From assembly GCF_000332195.1 (NCBI RefSeq), contig NZ_KB235922.1:1485902-1549901 (forward strand): a stretch of 64,000 bases of DNA, in the 5' to 3' direction. Shown one piece after another: positions 1 through 8,563 of the stretch. A model generated the notes under the pieces. That model was not told the DNA's origin. It made no database searches and was given only the letters and a program-made list of their open reading frames with translations. Origin of the DNA: Pleurocapsa sp. PCC 7319. Lineage in GTDB: Bacteria > Cyanobacteriota > Cyanobacteriia > Cyanobacteriales > Xenococcaceae. How positions within the stretch are numbered: the first letter of the stretch is position 1; each line of letters opens with the position of its first letter. Both the position numbers and the translations under genes were made by a program.

Positions 1-2
1 CT

Positions 3-2714
3 AATGGTCAGATTGAAGGATTACCAGCAGAATTAATCGAGGGAGGCGCGCAGCGAGGAGCTAACCTATTCCATAGCTTTCAAGAGTTCAATATTGGAGA
101 AGGACAAAGAGTAGACTTTGCTGATCCCGCCGGCATTGATAACATTCTGACTCGAATTACTGGCAGTAATATTTCTAATATCATGGGTACTTTGGGAGTT
201 GATGGTAGTGCCGACTTATTCTTGCTCAATCCCAATGGAATTATTTTCGGTGAGAATGCCAGTCTAGATATCAATGGTTCTTTTGTGGGAACTACAGCCG
301 ATGCGATTCAATTTGGCGATCAAGGATTATTTACTGCCACTGAACCAAATACACCACCTTTACTCACGGTTAAACCCTCTGCTTTATTTTTCAATCAAAT
401 GAATTCGGGCAGAATTGAGAACAGATCGATCGCTCCTGCTGGATTTGATATTTTAGACACGCCTTTATCTGGTTTGAGAGTTCCTAATGGTGAAAGCTTA
501 CTATTAGTTGGTGGAGAAGTAATAATAGATGGGGGTAGCTTGCACGCTCTAAATGGTCGTGTGGAATTATTGGGAATAGAAGGAGAAGAAAGTATAGAAT
601 TCAACACCGATGAAAATAGACCAGCCTTAAATTTACCCTCACAACCTCAACTAGCGGATATATCGATTGTTAATGGAGCTTTTATCAATACAAGCGATCG
701 CGGTGGGGGAGCAATTCATTTACGAGGTAAAAATATAAATATAACTGATGAGAGTTTTGTTTTTGCCGACACTTTGGGAGATCTCGATGGTCAAGGCATT
801 TCAATTACAGCCGAAAATTTACTCCTCAATAATGGTTCTCGCGTAACTACAGACATATTAGGTTCTGGAGCGGGAGGGAATATAAGCATTGACACTAGAA
901 CGTTGAATATTGAAAATGGCTCTGCTGTATCTAGTAGCTCCTTTGAACAGGGTGATCGAGGCAATAATGGGAACATTGATATCAATGCCATCGAAACTAT
1001 CTCTCTAAATACTGGTAGTAGTATTATTAACGAAATACGTAGCAATGTAGTAGGTAATGGTGGAAATATTAATCTTGCTACCAAGTCATTATCTCTCAAT
1101 AATGGCAGTTTAATTTCTACTACCATCTTCGGAAAAGGAAATGGCGGAAATATTAATATTGATGCTACCGAAAAAGTATCCGTGATTGAAGGAGCCTCTT
1201 TCAACTCTGATGTAGGTGGTAGTGGTATGGGACAATCTGGTAATATAACCATCACGGGTAATAATATAGTCTTTGATGGCGGTTTTGCCAGAAGCAGATT
1301 GGGAACAGGCGGAGAAGGCAGTGCTGGAGATATTCAGATTACTACTGGCTCGCTTTTAGTTACAGGAATCCCTCCTGAATTAACAGGTAATACTGGTCAA
1401 TTAGTTACTGCCACTTTTGGACAGGGTGATGCTGGTAACTTAACGATAGATGCTACTGAAGACGTTACTTTTGATGGACGTGGAAGTGATGTTTTCAGCC
1501 TTATTGGAGGAAATCTAGAAATTCCCAATATTGGCCCAGCAGAAGGAAATGCCGGTGACATTGAAATTAACAGCAAATCTCTATCTATCAACAATCAAGC
1601 TCGATTGGTCAGTAGTGTTGAAGGTATTGGAGATGCTGGTAAAATCGACATCAATACCAATACGTTATCTATTACCAATGGTGGAAGTTTATCGACTACA
1701 GTTAGTGATACTGGCATAGGTAATGCAGGTAATATTGAAATCGTAACAGGAACACTTGATGTCATTAATGGAGGACTGATAAATTCTGGTACTTCGAGAA
1801 GTGGAAATGCTGGCAACATATCAATTACAGCGACCGATTCAGTCATCTTAACCGAAACAGAAGACAATAATCTTGATAATGAATTGCCAAGCACAATAAC
1901 TACAAGCTTTGGACCTGCCGCTACAGGCAAAGAAGGTAACTTGATAATTACTACTCCAAATTTAGAAATTAGCGATAGGTCAGCAATAATAGCTACTGCT
2001 CAGGGACAAGGTAATGGTGGCAATATTCAATTACTTGATTTAGAAATATTGCTGCTACGTAACAATGGTCTTATTTCTACCACTGCTGGCATTGAAGGAA
2101 CTGGGGGAGATGGTGGAAACATTCATATTGATACTGATGTTTTAGTTGCTTTTCCCTCAGAAAATAGTGATATCATTGCCAATGCTTTTCAAGGGGATGG
2201 AGGTAATATTGATATCGATGCACAGGGAATATTTGGCATTGAGCAACGTCGAGCAACTGAAGACAATATAACTAATGACATTGATGCTAGTTCTGAGTTT
2301 GGTTTTTCTGGTGAAGTAGAAATCAATATTTATCGGGTCGATCCTAGTCAAGATTCTTTAAGTATCTCCGTTGCACCAGTAGAAGCTAAAGTTGCTCAAA
2401 TTTGTGAATCAACAACCAATGGTAATCGGAGTGAATTTGTGGTTACTGGGCGGGGTGGTTTACCCGATTCTCCAGAAGCTAATCTCAATGGTGATTTTGG
2501 TCTAGAAGATTGGCGAGTAGAAGAAGATAGTTGGCTCTCTGCTTCAAGCTCGAATGAAAGCACATTAAGAGCTGAGGACGAAGAATTTAAACCTATAGTT
2601 GAAGCCGATAGTTGGATAGTGAATGATCGAGGAAAAGTTGTACTCATTGCTCATAATGCTCCTAATCCATCTAGCAAATTGGCTCAGCAATCAGCGCCTT
2701 GTCAAATAGATTGA
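3..2714 (+). CDS. Two-partner-secretion filamentous-haemagglutinin-type adhesin (5' truncated by window edge)
   Basis: The frame is open from base 3, so the start lies upstream of the window. The first visible residues carry the TPS (haemagglutination activity) domain: FHSFQEFNIGEGQRVDF, then LLNPNGIIFGENASLDINGS. This domain normally guides secretion through a TpsB/Omp85 outer-membrane partner, which is not in the window. The rest is a long series of glycine/asparagine-rich repeats of the type GNGGNINI and GDAGKIDINTNTLSI, expected to fold as a right-handed beta-helix. A Cys-containing tail (AQICESTTNGN and APCQID) ends the protein. It probably works as a secreted or surface adhesin. The first ATG of the open frame at 183 lies inside the domain and is not the true start. 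No partner or chaperone gene is seen downstream. Confidence 0.9.
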   Translation, partial: NGQIEGLPAELIEGGAQRGANLFHSFQEFNIGEGQRVDFADPAGIDNILTRITGSNISNIMGTLGVDGSADLFLLNPNGIIFGENASLDINGSFVGTTADAIQFGDQGLFTATEPNTPPLLTVKPSALFFNQMNSGRIENRSIAPAGFDILDTPLSGLRVPNGESLLLVGGEVIIDGGSLHALNGRVELLGIEGEESIEFNTDENRPALNLPSQPQLADISIVNGAFINTSDRGGGAIHLRGKNINITDESFVFADTLGDLDGQGISITAENLLLNNGSRVTTDILGSGAGGNISIDTRTLNIENGSAVSSSSFEQGDRGNNGNIDINAIETISLNTGSSIINEIRSNVVGNGGNINLATKSLSLNNGSLISTTIFGKGNGGNINIDATEKVSVIEGASFNSDVGGSGMGQSGNITITGNNIVFDGGFARSRLGTGGEGSAGDIQITTGSLLVTGIPPELTGNTGQLVTATFGQGDAGNLTIDATEDVTFDGRGSDVFSLIGGNLEIPNIGPAEGNAGDIEINSKSLSINNQARLVSSVEGIGDAGKIDINTNTLSITNGGSLSTTVSDTGIGNAGNIEIVTGTLDVINGGLINSGTSRSGNAGNISITATDSVILTETEDNNLDNELPSTITTSFGPAATGKEGNLIITTPNLEISDRSAIIATAQGQGNGGNIQLLDLEILLLRNNGLISTTAGIEGTGGDGGNIHIDTDVLVAFPSENSDIIANAFQGDGGNIDIDAQGIFGIEQRRATEDNITNDIDASSEFGFSGEVEINIYRVDPSQDSLSISVAPVEAKVAQICESTTNGNRSEFVVTGRGGLPDSPEANLNGDFGLEDWRVEEDSWLSASSSNESTLRAEDEEFKPIVEADSWIVNDRGKVVLIAHNAPNPSSKLAQQSAPCQID

Positions 2715-2844
2715 ACCCACATTCAGCAGCCCCATAGATGAACTCCAAAAGCGACTATGGTAATAGCTCGGCAGTACTCCTAATGGTATTTTTGGTGTAA
2801 TAAGTTGATTACAGCTCAGTGCTGAAGAGAGCAAATTTTTATAT

Positions 2845-3510
2845 TTAAAATTTCAATTGTAGCCTTTTGCTCCTAGGAGAATTAGCATAAATTGCTAACT
2901 GCGATCGATTTCGCAGATTGAGGCTGTTGAGGATATGAGTGACGTGAGCTTTGACTGTCCCTTCTGTAATATAGAGTTGTTCACCAATTTCCCGATTGGT
3001 ATTGCCCTTACCAATCCAACCCAACACTTCCTGTTCTCTGGGTGTCAACTGAACCAATTTCTGTGGGTTTGGCTCTGCACCTACAGTGTCATTCTCTAAA
3101 ACGCTCTTAAGCAGCTTTTCCATTAGACCCGGAGCCAATTGTGTATAGCCGCGATGAACAAACAGAATCGCTTGGGCTAGCTCTTCAGAAGGCATATCCT
3201 TGAGCAAATAGCCTTTCGCACCCGCTCGTATGGAGTCAGAGATGTATTGGTCGTCATCAAAGGTACTTAAAACTAGGACTTTAGTTGCGGGAAAATGTTT
3301 AGTAATCATCCTGGTAGCCTCTCGACCATCCATTATCGGCATCCGCACGTCCATTAACACTACATCTGGTTGAAGAGCTGCCACCTGCTCAATAGCAGTT
3401 TGACCATTATTAGCGACTCCTACTACTTCCAAATCCGACTCTAAATTTAGCATTGCTTTTAATCCCTGACAAACAAGTTCTTGATCGTCTACCAGTAGGA
3501 GGCGAATCAT
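2845..3510 (-). CDS. NarL/LuxR-family response regulator
   Basis: About 221 residues. An N-terminal receiver has the acidic pair D8-D9, phosphoacceptor D54 in VVLMDVRMP, the conserved Thr/Ser position in VLSTFDDD and the Lys in GYLLKDMP. A C-terminal LuxR-type HTH follows (LTPREQEVLGWIGKGNTNREIG and EGTVKAHVTHILNSL). It should be a phosphorylation-controlled transcription factor. The start is set at the second Met (MIRLLLVDDQ), because receivers begin right there; a Met three codons earlier is possible. No histidine kinase is adjacent. The gene converges with the adhesin gene, and about 550 bases of non-coding DNA lie upstream of it. Confidence 0.92.
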   Translation of the reverse strand: MIRLLLVDDQELVCQGLKAMLNLESDLEVVGVANNGQTAIEQVAALQPDVVLMDVRMPIMDGREATRMITKHFPATKVLVLSTFDDDQYISDSIRAGAKGYLLKDMPSEELAQAILFVHRGYTQLAPGLMEKLLKSVLENDTVGAEPNPQKLVQLTPREQEVLGWIGKGNTNREIGEQLYITEGTVKAHVTHILNSLNLRNRSQLAIYANSPRSKRLQLKF

Positions 3511-3938
3511 AAAAACCAACTCCAGCTATAGAAATGAATAAAGCTTAATTTAAGCCGTTAATTATTTCTCAGACTTAAACCTTGATTTTATGCAGAATTT
3601 TAGTTTTTGTAAGATTTATTTACAATTAAGAAAATAGTGGGAAACCAAAAATTTGATTAGATTTAGTTTTCAACTGAAGTCTAACCTAGAGGAATTTCTG
3701 CCACTATCATTCGGTAACAAGCAAAAAGCGAAAGGGATTGGGTAGAAATTTAAAAAAGGAAGTCATAGAAACAACCAGAGGGAGTGTTCTTTAATTAAAC
3801 TGCTAAATCCATTCCCAGTATCACCATAAAACTTAAGTTTATGACTTGTGTGGTAATCGCTGGTTTAGCTACAAGACTTTAGTCATAGGAGGATCTACTT
3901 AATAGGTCAGCGAAAGTCAGAGAGTAGTTATCACTTTG
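3511..3938. other. Intergenic region with no recognised gene
   Basis: An AT-rich gap between the divergent NarL-type regulator and the small membrane-protein/AraC unit. No open frame with family resemblance is seen on either strand, and no tRNA. It presumably holds the promoter of the minus-strand regulator. A 72-codon minus-strand frame around 3917-4135 has no recognisable content and overlaps the regulatory repeat and the 49-aa gene. Confidence 0.5.
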
Positions 3939-4006
3939 GTTAAAGCGCGATTCGAGACGTTTGTCAGATGTTTGTCTCTATTTGAATCTCTACGATGAAA
4001 AGATAA
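3939..4006 (+). promoter_or_regulatory. Tandem 11-bp direct-repeat operator plus -10-like box (copy 1)
   Basis: At 3955-3976 two adjacent 11-mers, AGACGTTTGTC and AGATGTTTGTC, form a direct repeat with one-helical-turn phasing. A -10-like TACGAT begins at 3991. The same arrangement occurs at 13391-13452 upstream of the metalloprotease gene. Distances are identical there: 10 bp between the two repeat starts less one, and 26 bp from the CAGATG core to the -10-like box. Direct repeats of this phase are typical of response-regulator binding sites close to the RNA polymerase site. Downstream lie the 49-aa gene and the AraC gene. Confidence 0.55.
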
Positions 4007-4067
4007 CAAACAGCAATCAAACATACTTTCAATATCAACTTTTCCTAACCTTGGGGGATTGAAACCA

Positions 4068-4217
4068 ATGAATGTGCGATGGAAAAAATTGTTAGCGACA
4101 ACCACTCTATGGTTAACCACTGAAATTTGGTTCAACTTTTTAGGAATTGATAACTTGGCTGACTATAGCGAGTTTATTTTTGAGAAGAATAAGATTGTGC
4201 GATCGCTACATAATTAA
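4068..4217 (+). CDS. Small 49-aa putative membrane protein
   Basis: An open frame of 49 codons from ATG at 4068 to TAA at 4215-4217. A good ribosome site (GGGGGA) lies about 11 bases upstream. The protein starts with basic residues (MNVRWKKLL), has a hydrophobic stretch at residues 8-26 (LLATTTLWLTTEIWFNFLG), then an acidic, aromatic tail ending EKNKIVRSLHN. It could be a single-pass membrane protein or carry an uncleaved signal anchor. Its stop is 15 bases before the AraC gene, and both follow the direct-repeat promoter, so the two are probably cotranscribed. The function is unknown. I believe similar short proteins occur in other cyanobacteria but cannot confirm this here. Confidence 0.6.
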   Translation: MNVRWKKLLATTTLWLTTEIWFNFLGIDNLADYSEFIFEKNKIVRSLHN

Positions 4218-4232
4218 ATATTAAGAGATAAA

Positions 4233-4841
4233 ATGACTCACATTTTAGTAAGCGATGAAGATCCTGAAAATAAGAACCTTTTAATTAAATGCTTGGAAGC
4301 AGCAGGATTTGAGCTGATTGGTGAAGAAAATGGTCTTGTTAGTGTTCAGTTAGCAAATGAGAAATTATCTACTAACACCGAAAGTAAACAATCAAATACT
4401 CCTCGATCTATATTTCCTTCCATCCCTCGATTGCGTGAGGTTTTTGAGTTTATCGAATTGAATTACGATCAAAATATTAGACTAAAAGAAGTAGCTCAAG
4501 CACTCGGTTATTCCCCGGCTTACTTAACCGACTTAGTGCGAAAACTTACTGGAAAAACGGTCAACAATTGGATTATCGAGCGTCGGATAGCCGAAGCAAG
4601 TACCTTACTTTTAGAAACTAATTTCTCCGTTGAACAGATTGCTTTTAATGTAGGCTATCAAAATATTAATCATTTTTATGGACAGTTTCGTAATTACTAT
4701 CAAACTACTCCTGGAGCTTGGAGAGATAAACAGCGTTGTGAAAAAAGAGTAAACAAACATACAAGAGTTAATAACCATGAAAAATTACCTGGGGCAAAAG
4801 CTGTTAACAAGACTCTTGTAAATTATCGTAGCAGTGAGTAA
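4233..4841 (+). CDS. AraC-family transcriptional regulator with a truncated receiver domain
   Basis: 202 residues. Residues 1-43 (MTHILVSDEDPENKNLLIKC and following) match the first beta-alpha-beta of a CheY-like receiver. The sequence then leaves the fold before the phosphoacceptor Asp, Thr and Lys. A linker leads to an AraC DNA-binding domain with two HTH motifs at about residues 65-165, ending in the family signature GYQNINHFYGQFRNYYQTTPGAWR. It should bind DNA but cannot be controlled by classical receiver phosphorylation. The basic tail after residue 165 is unusual. It lies 15 bases after the 49-aa gene, probably in one operon behind the direct-repeat promoter at 3939-4006. Confidence 0.85.
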   Translation: MTHILVSDEDPENKNLLIKCLEAAGFELIGEENGLVSVQLANEKLSTNTESKQSNTPRSIFPSIPRLREVFEFIELNYDQNIRLKEVAQALGYSPAYLTDLVRKLTGKTVNNWIIERRIAEASTLLLETNFSVEQIAFNVGYQNINHFYGQFRNYYQTTPGAWRDKQRCEKRVNKHTRVNNHEKLPGAKAVNKTLVNYRSSE

Positions 4842-4947
4842 TTGCTTCGGTAGTATATCATTGCTGATTTCTAATATTTTTTTCTACATTTATCTATTTT
4901 TACTAACTGAATAAACTACAGTTTGTATAGAAAAAATAAATTATCAC

Positions 4948-5001
4948 TACCTAAAAATAATTAATTATTGTTTCTATAAGTACCTAAAAATAGTTAATTA
5001 T
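4948..5001 (+). repeat. Two 21-bp direct repeats spaced 33 bp upstream of the CAP gene
   Basis: TACCTAAAAATAATTAATTAT (one base short of full spelling aside, 4948-4968) recurs with one change at 4981-5001. The repeat period is 33 bp, three helical turns, about 110-160 bp before the CAP-protein start. It may be a regulator site or a chance AT-rich repeat. Confidence 0.35.
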
Positions 5002-5107
5002 CAATCGAGTTAGAAAAGAATATCTTGGTATTAAGAAAGAGCTAAAGGGTTGGCAAACAAGCTAAACTTTGCATTTCTCCAAAAACTCTATTTCTCAGGA
5101 AAAAATT

Positions 5108-5632
5108 ATGACTGCAACACATGATTTCAATTTAGATTCAACAAAGTCTGAGTCGGCTATCGATGAAGCTGTCAGCATTGAACTTGAAACTACTGTTCAA
5201 CAGAATGAGGTTTCATCTAGTGAGCTTGCAGATCCTTCACCATTAGACTTAGCAACTTTATCTTTAATTGAGGAAGTTTTCAAGATCGTTAATAGTGAAC
5301 GGGGTCGAGTAGGATTATCGCCACTCAGACTTCATTCGCAATTAACTGCAGCAGCTCAAGCACATTCCGACGATATGGCAAGGCATAATTTTCTGAGCCA
5401 CATTGGTTCCGATGGTTCATCACCATTCGATCGCATCACGCAATACGGTTACAATTTCCGATGGGCTGGCGAGAATATAGCATCAGGTTATTCCTCACCT
5501 CAAGATGTAATGCAAGGTTGGATGAATAGTAGCGGTCATCGTGCAAATATTCTCAATCGTAACTTCCGTGATATTGGTATTGGATATGCTCGCGGAAATC
5601 AACCCTATTGGACGCAAACCTTTGGGGGATAG
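5108..5632 (+). CDS. CAP/SCP-domain extracellular protein
   Basis: About 174 residues from ATG 5108, preceded by AGGA nine bases upstream. An in-frame Met 13 codons earlier lacks a site. Residues 1-50 form an acidic, Ser/Thr-rich leader (MTATHDFNLD...) with no Sec signal peptide. Residues 55-174 are a bacterial CAP (SCP/PR1) domain: VNSERGRVGLSPL, HSDDMARHNFLSHIG, then GENIASGYSSPQDVMQGWMN and SSGHRANILNRNFRDIGIGY. The conserved His and Glu of the CAP cavity are present. Family members are usually secreted and act at the cell surface. The missing signal peptide suggests a non-Sec export route or a cytoplasmic role. It is followed by genes for LysM and chitinase proteins with similar non-classical N-termini. 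Confidence 0.88.
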   Translation: MTATHDFNLDSTKSESAIDEAVSIELETTVQQNEVSSSELADPSPLDLATLSLIEEVFKIVNSERGRVGLSPLRLHSQLTAAAQAHSDDMARHNFLSHIGSDGSSPFDRITQYGYNFRWAGENIASGYSSPQDVMQGWMNSSGHRANILNRNFRDIGIGYARGNQPYWTQTFGG

Positions 5633-5718
5633 CTATAAGAACTATAAGAACTAATCGACACACGTATCTAAAAGTTCTGGCAATAGAAATTTACAAAAAT
5701 ACAGAGGCTAATAGTCAA

Positions 5719-6255
5719 ATGATAAACAATCAGAATCTAGCAATAGCTGAAAATGAATTAACAGGAAAATATTTGGTTCTGTTCCGTGAAGATGCAGTCA
5801 CTGAAGGTATGCAAATGTTAAGCGAGCAGAGCCCAAGGTGAAATTGAAGCGGTAGCTGGTTTTAATCCTTCTCACGCTATGGATGAAGTTAGTGAAGTTC
5901 AGACAGTAGCGATCGCAGAAGACCTAGAATCACTTCCAGATGCTGCTACCTTAGTATACCTACAGCCAGAAACAGTCTGTGGTGCTGACGATCGCGTTCA
6001 CGTCACACCTGCAAAGCAATCAGTATTGAAGGCAAGATTACTCAGGTGATGGAAAGTTTTCCTTTGCAATTGATGGTGGAAACTGATAGTGGTCGTTGTT
6101 ATGTTGCTCTTCTCCCAGAAACCAAGATTACTCGGCAAGAAAAAACAGTGGATTCTAGTAAATTGAATCCCGATCTAAAGGTAAAGATTCATGGTCTGTC
6201 TTCGGCAGTAAATCAATTAGCTATGACCGCTCAAGTAATTGAAATCAAAATTTAG
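5719..6255 (+). pseudogene. Hypothetical protein gene broken by two frameshifts
   Basis: An ATG at 5719 opens MINNQNLAIAENELTGKYLV and runs to a stop just after 5840. The protein sense continues in the next frame from about 5832 (QGEIEAVAGFNPSHAMDEV). It switches again near 6010 to the frame ending VNQLAMTAQVIEIKI at 6255. Joined, the product would be about 178 residues. The segment GKYLVLFREDAVTEGMQML resembles the inhibitor I9-like propeptide seen at the start of some secreted proteins. The C-terminal 75 residues are not recognised. Either the gene is decaying or there are two sequencing errors. It lies between the CAP and LysM genes. Confidence 0.55.
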
Positions 6256-6309
6256 CTAACAAGCCTGTCCAAGCAGTAATTTCGTAATTTCATTTTTTGG
6301 AGGTTATTT

Positions 6310-6834
6310 ATGACTTGTCAATGCGGAAGATCTTATATTGTTCGGCAAGGAGATATACTCTTTGACATTGCCCAGCGAGAGTTAGGTGATGGTAATCGTT
6401 GGCCCGAAATCATGAATGCTGATTGCAGTAAACCTGTTAACGAGACGATTTTTCCAGGTCAAGAATTGTGCATTCCGAATGGTAATGGTAATGCAATAGA
6501 GTTAGAAGCTACATTTTACGCCCATGAGAATGTAGGATGTGCTTTCCCAGCCTCAGGTGTATTTGGCATAACATTACGTGCAGCACTTGAAGGAGACTGG
6601 AAGCCACGATGCCCCGATATAGGTGAAAATGTTCTGCGCGTACAATGTGCAGTAGCTCGCTCTCAAATTCCCCTGCGTACAAAGTTTACTTTGGTTCTTT
6701 GGGATGGCAGGCAAGTTCCCGCAGAAGCCTTAGATGTAGGTACGGCAATTGTAACGGGTAAGATTGATATTCTTGTCGATACTATTTCAGAAGCACTCGA
6801 ACTAGGTAGAAAGCCTGTCAAAGCAATTTTGTAA
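6310..6834 (+). CDS. LysM-domain protein with unknown C-terminal domain
   Basis: 174 residues, with a strong TTTTGGAGG site before the ATG. Residues 1-58 form one LysM module ([20 protein letters not shown], then [15 protein letters not shown]) with extra cysteines at MTCQCGRS and NADCSK. Residues 60-174 are a separate domain (ATFYAHENVGCAFPASGVF, LVLWDGRQVPAEALDVGTAI) that I do not recognise. LysM binds peptidoglycan or chitin-type polysaccharide. There is no signal peptide. The LysM part and the preceding leader are almost identical in DNA to those of the next gene, 24 bases downstream, so the two arose by a recent local duplication. An operon is likely. Confidence 0.8.
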   Translation: MTCQCGRSYIVRQGDILFDIAQRELGDGNRWPEIMNADCSKPVNETIFPGQELCIPNGNGNAIELEATFYAHENVGCAFPASGVFGITLRAALEGDWKPRCPDIGENVLRVQCAVARSQIPLRTKFTLVLWDGRQVPAEALDVGTAIVTGKIDILVDTISEALELGRKPVKAIL

Positions 6835-6857
6835 TTTAATTTTTTGGAGGTAATTTT

Positions 6858-7748
6858 ATGACTTGTCAATGTGGAAGATCTTATGTTGTTCGGCAAGGAG
6901 ATATACTCTTTGACATTGCCCAGCGAGAGTTAGGTGATGGTAATCGTTGGCGGGACATCATGAATCCTGATTGCAGTAAACCTGTTGACGAGACGATTTT
7001 TCCAGGTCAAGAATTGTGTATTCCTAATGGGTCTGAGCCACCTGAACCTCCTGGAAACGGCGGTTTTGCAGATATTGTGTCGCGTCAAATCTATGAATCT
7101 ATGTTTCCTAATCGTAACGGTTTGTACTCCTATGACAGTTTAGTAAGAGCAACGCAAAGATACCCAAACTTCTGCAATGAAGAACCTGATACACAACGCA
7201 AACGCGAGGCAGCAGCGTTCCTAGCCAACATTGCTCACGAAACGGGTAGTCTTCAATACATCGAAGAATTACGCTGCATTCCTAACGGCTGTGGAGATGA
7301 ATACTGCGATCGCAATAACACCCAGTATCCATGTCAGCCTGGTCGCAGCTATCACGGTCGTGGTCCAATGCAATTATCATGGAACTACAACTACGGTGCA
7401 GCAGGTCAAGCTTTAGGTCAAGCTTTACTCACTAACCCTGACTTAGTGAAGTCAGATGGTGTCATCTCATTTTCTACAGCTTTGTGGTTTTGGATGACCC
7501 CTCAACCACCAAAGCCTTCTTGCCACGATGTTATGAGTGGTCTTTGGACTCCCTCCCCTGAGGATATAAGCAAAGGACGTCTACCTGGTTTTGGTATGAC
7601 TATTAATATTATCAACGGCGGTCTCGAATGTAGCATCCCCACGCCTCCTCAAGTTGATAGCCGGGTAGGCTTCTACCAACGTTTTACCCAGATGTTGGGC
7701 GTGAGTACGGGCGATAACGTCTACTGCGATCAAATGGCTCATTACTAA
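6858..7748 (+). CDS. LysM - glycoside hydrolase family 19 (chitinase-like) protein
   Basis: 296 residues. Residues 1-58 form a LysM module nearly identical to the previous gene. A Pro-rich linker ([12 protein letters not shown]) leads to a GH19 domain at about 70-290. Motifs seen are [18 protein letters not shown], which supplies the two catalytic Glu positions, [16 protein letters not shown], the GH19 signature, [19 protein letters not shown], and [15 protein letters not shown]. It should cleave chitin or related N-acetylglucosamine polymers, or peptidoglycan. No Sec signal is present, so the export route is unclear. The ribosome site is TTTTGGAGG. It is probably cotranscribed with the LysM gene upstream and the cupin remnant downstream. 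Confidence 0.9.
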   Translation: MTCQCGRSYVVRQGDILFDIAQRELGDGNRWRDIMNPDCSKPVDETIFPGQELCIPNGSEPPEPPGNGGFADIVSRQIYESMFPNRNGLYSYDSLVRATQRYPNFCNEEPDTQRKREAAAFLANIAHETGSLQYIEELRCIPNGCGDEYCDRNNTQYPCQPGRSYHGRGPMQLSWNYNYGAAGQALGQALLTNPDLVKSDGVISFSTALWFWMTPQPPKPSCHDVMSGLWTPSPEDISKGRLPGFGMTINIINGGLECSIPTPPQVDSRVGFYQRFTQMLGVSTGDNVYCDQMAHY

Positions 7749-7778
7749 ATTTACCGTTCAAATCTAAAGGAGAAAATT

Positions 7779-8464
7779 ATGACTAATCATGAATGCAACG
7801 AAGAATGCGTCAACAACTTTGATGGATTACTGGCTAGTGACGATGTGCGTACAGGCTCGATCTAGGGAGCCACTTTTAAGAATAAGGTGATTTCCAAGAA
7901 AGACCATACCCACTTGCATCCTTCAAATTCAGAATACTGTTGCTTCCTTGTGGGTATAATTATTGCTGGAAATCACCTAAACTCGTTCAGTACTCAGAAA
8001 CTCCTAGCAATTCTTCCCAACTTACATTCGACTTTCCGACAATTGCTACTGATTCCAATCCACCTCTGATTATGGGATCTGCTGGTGAAATGTTCAGCTT
8101 TTCCAAAAGAAAGGAAGATTATACCCTGTCAGAGTCTATATCTCCAGTTGGCGCTGGTCCAGAACCACATATACAAAAAGGTTACGGTGAATTTTTCTAT
8201 CTTCCAGAAGGAAATGTCAAGTTTTGGGTTGGAGACAAAACTTATCCAGGCGATTCAATACCAGGGAAGAATGCTTCCAAGTCTGATGTGTACTCGATAG
8301 TGACCAAACCAGGAGATTTATTATACGTTCCCCCCTACACAGTTCATGGATTTGAATCGCTACTAGCTCCAGATTTGATAACTGAAAGTAATTCCTATAA
8401 ATTCCTCAACAAATCTTCTTTTATATCAGCCGCCCTAATATTTGGTAGTCTTTCGGCAATTTAA
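7779..8464 (+). pseudogene. Cupin-domain protein gene, apparently decayed
   Basis: An ATG at 7779 with AAAGGAGAA upstream starts MTNHECNEECVNNFDGLLAS and stops at TAG after 28 codons. Reading through that stop gives related-looking sequence with GIIIAGNHLN. The cupin sense then continues in another frame (SNSSQLTFDFPTIATDSNPP; GPEPHIQKGYGEFFYLPEGN; VTKPGDLLYVPPYTVHGFE), where the metal-binding His and Glu positions are visible. After HGFE the sequence loses the family pattern. A shortened protein could start at ATG 8072. The gene is interpreted as broken by a nonsense codon plus frameshifts, like the gene at 5719. Confidence 0.55.
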
Positions 8465-8563
8465 ATTCTGAAGCAAAAATCTAAAAACGGCGGTACTAGA
8501 TAGTTACTTGTCTGAATTTTGTGGGGACAACTCAGAAAATTTCTCTCTCGACAGGATTTAGCT

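Noticed and set aside
791-1930. Several minus-strand frames opposite the adhesin
   Set aside because: They are shadows of the repetitive beta-helix sequence, rich in Pro, Leu and Ile.
3917-4135. 72-codon minus-strand open frame
   Set aside because: It overlaps the direct-repeat promoter and the better-supported 49-aa gene, and has no recognisable protein features.
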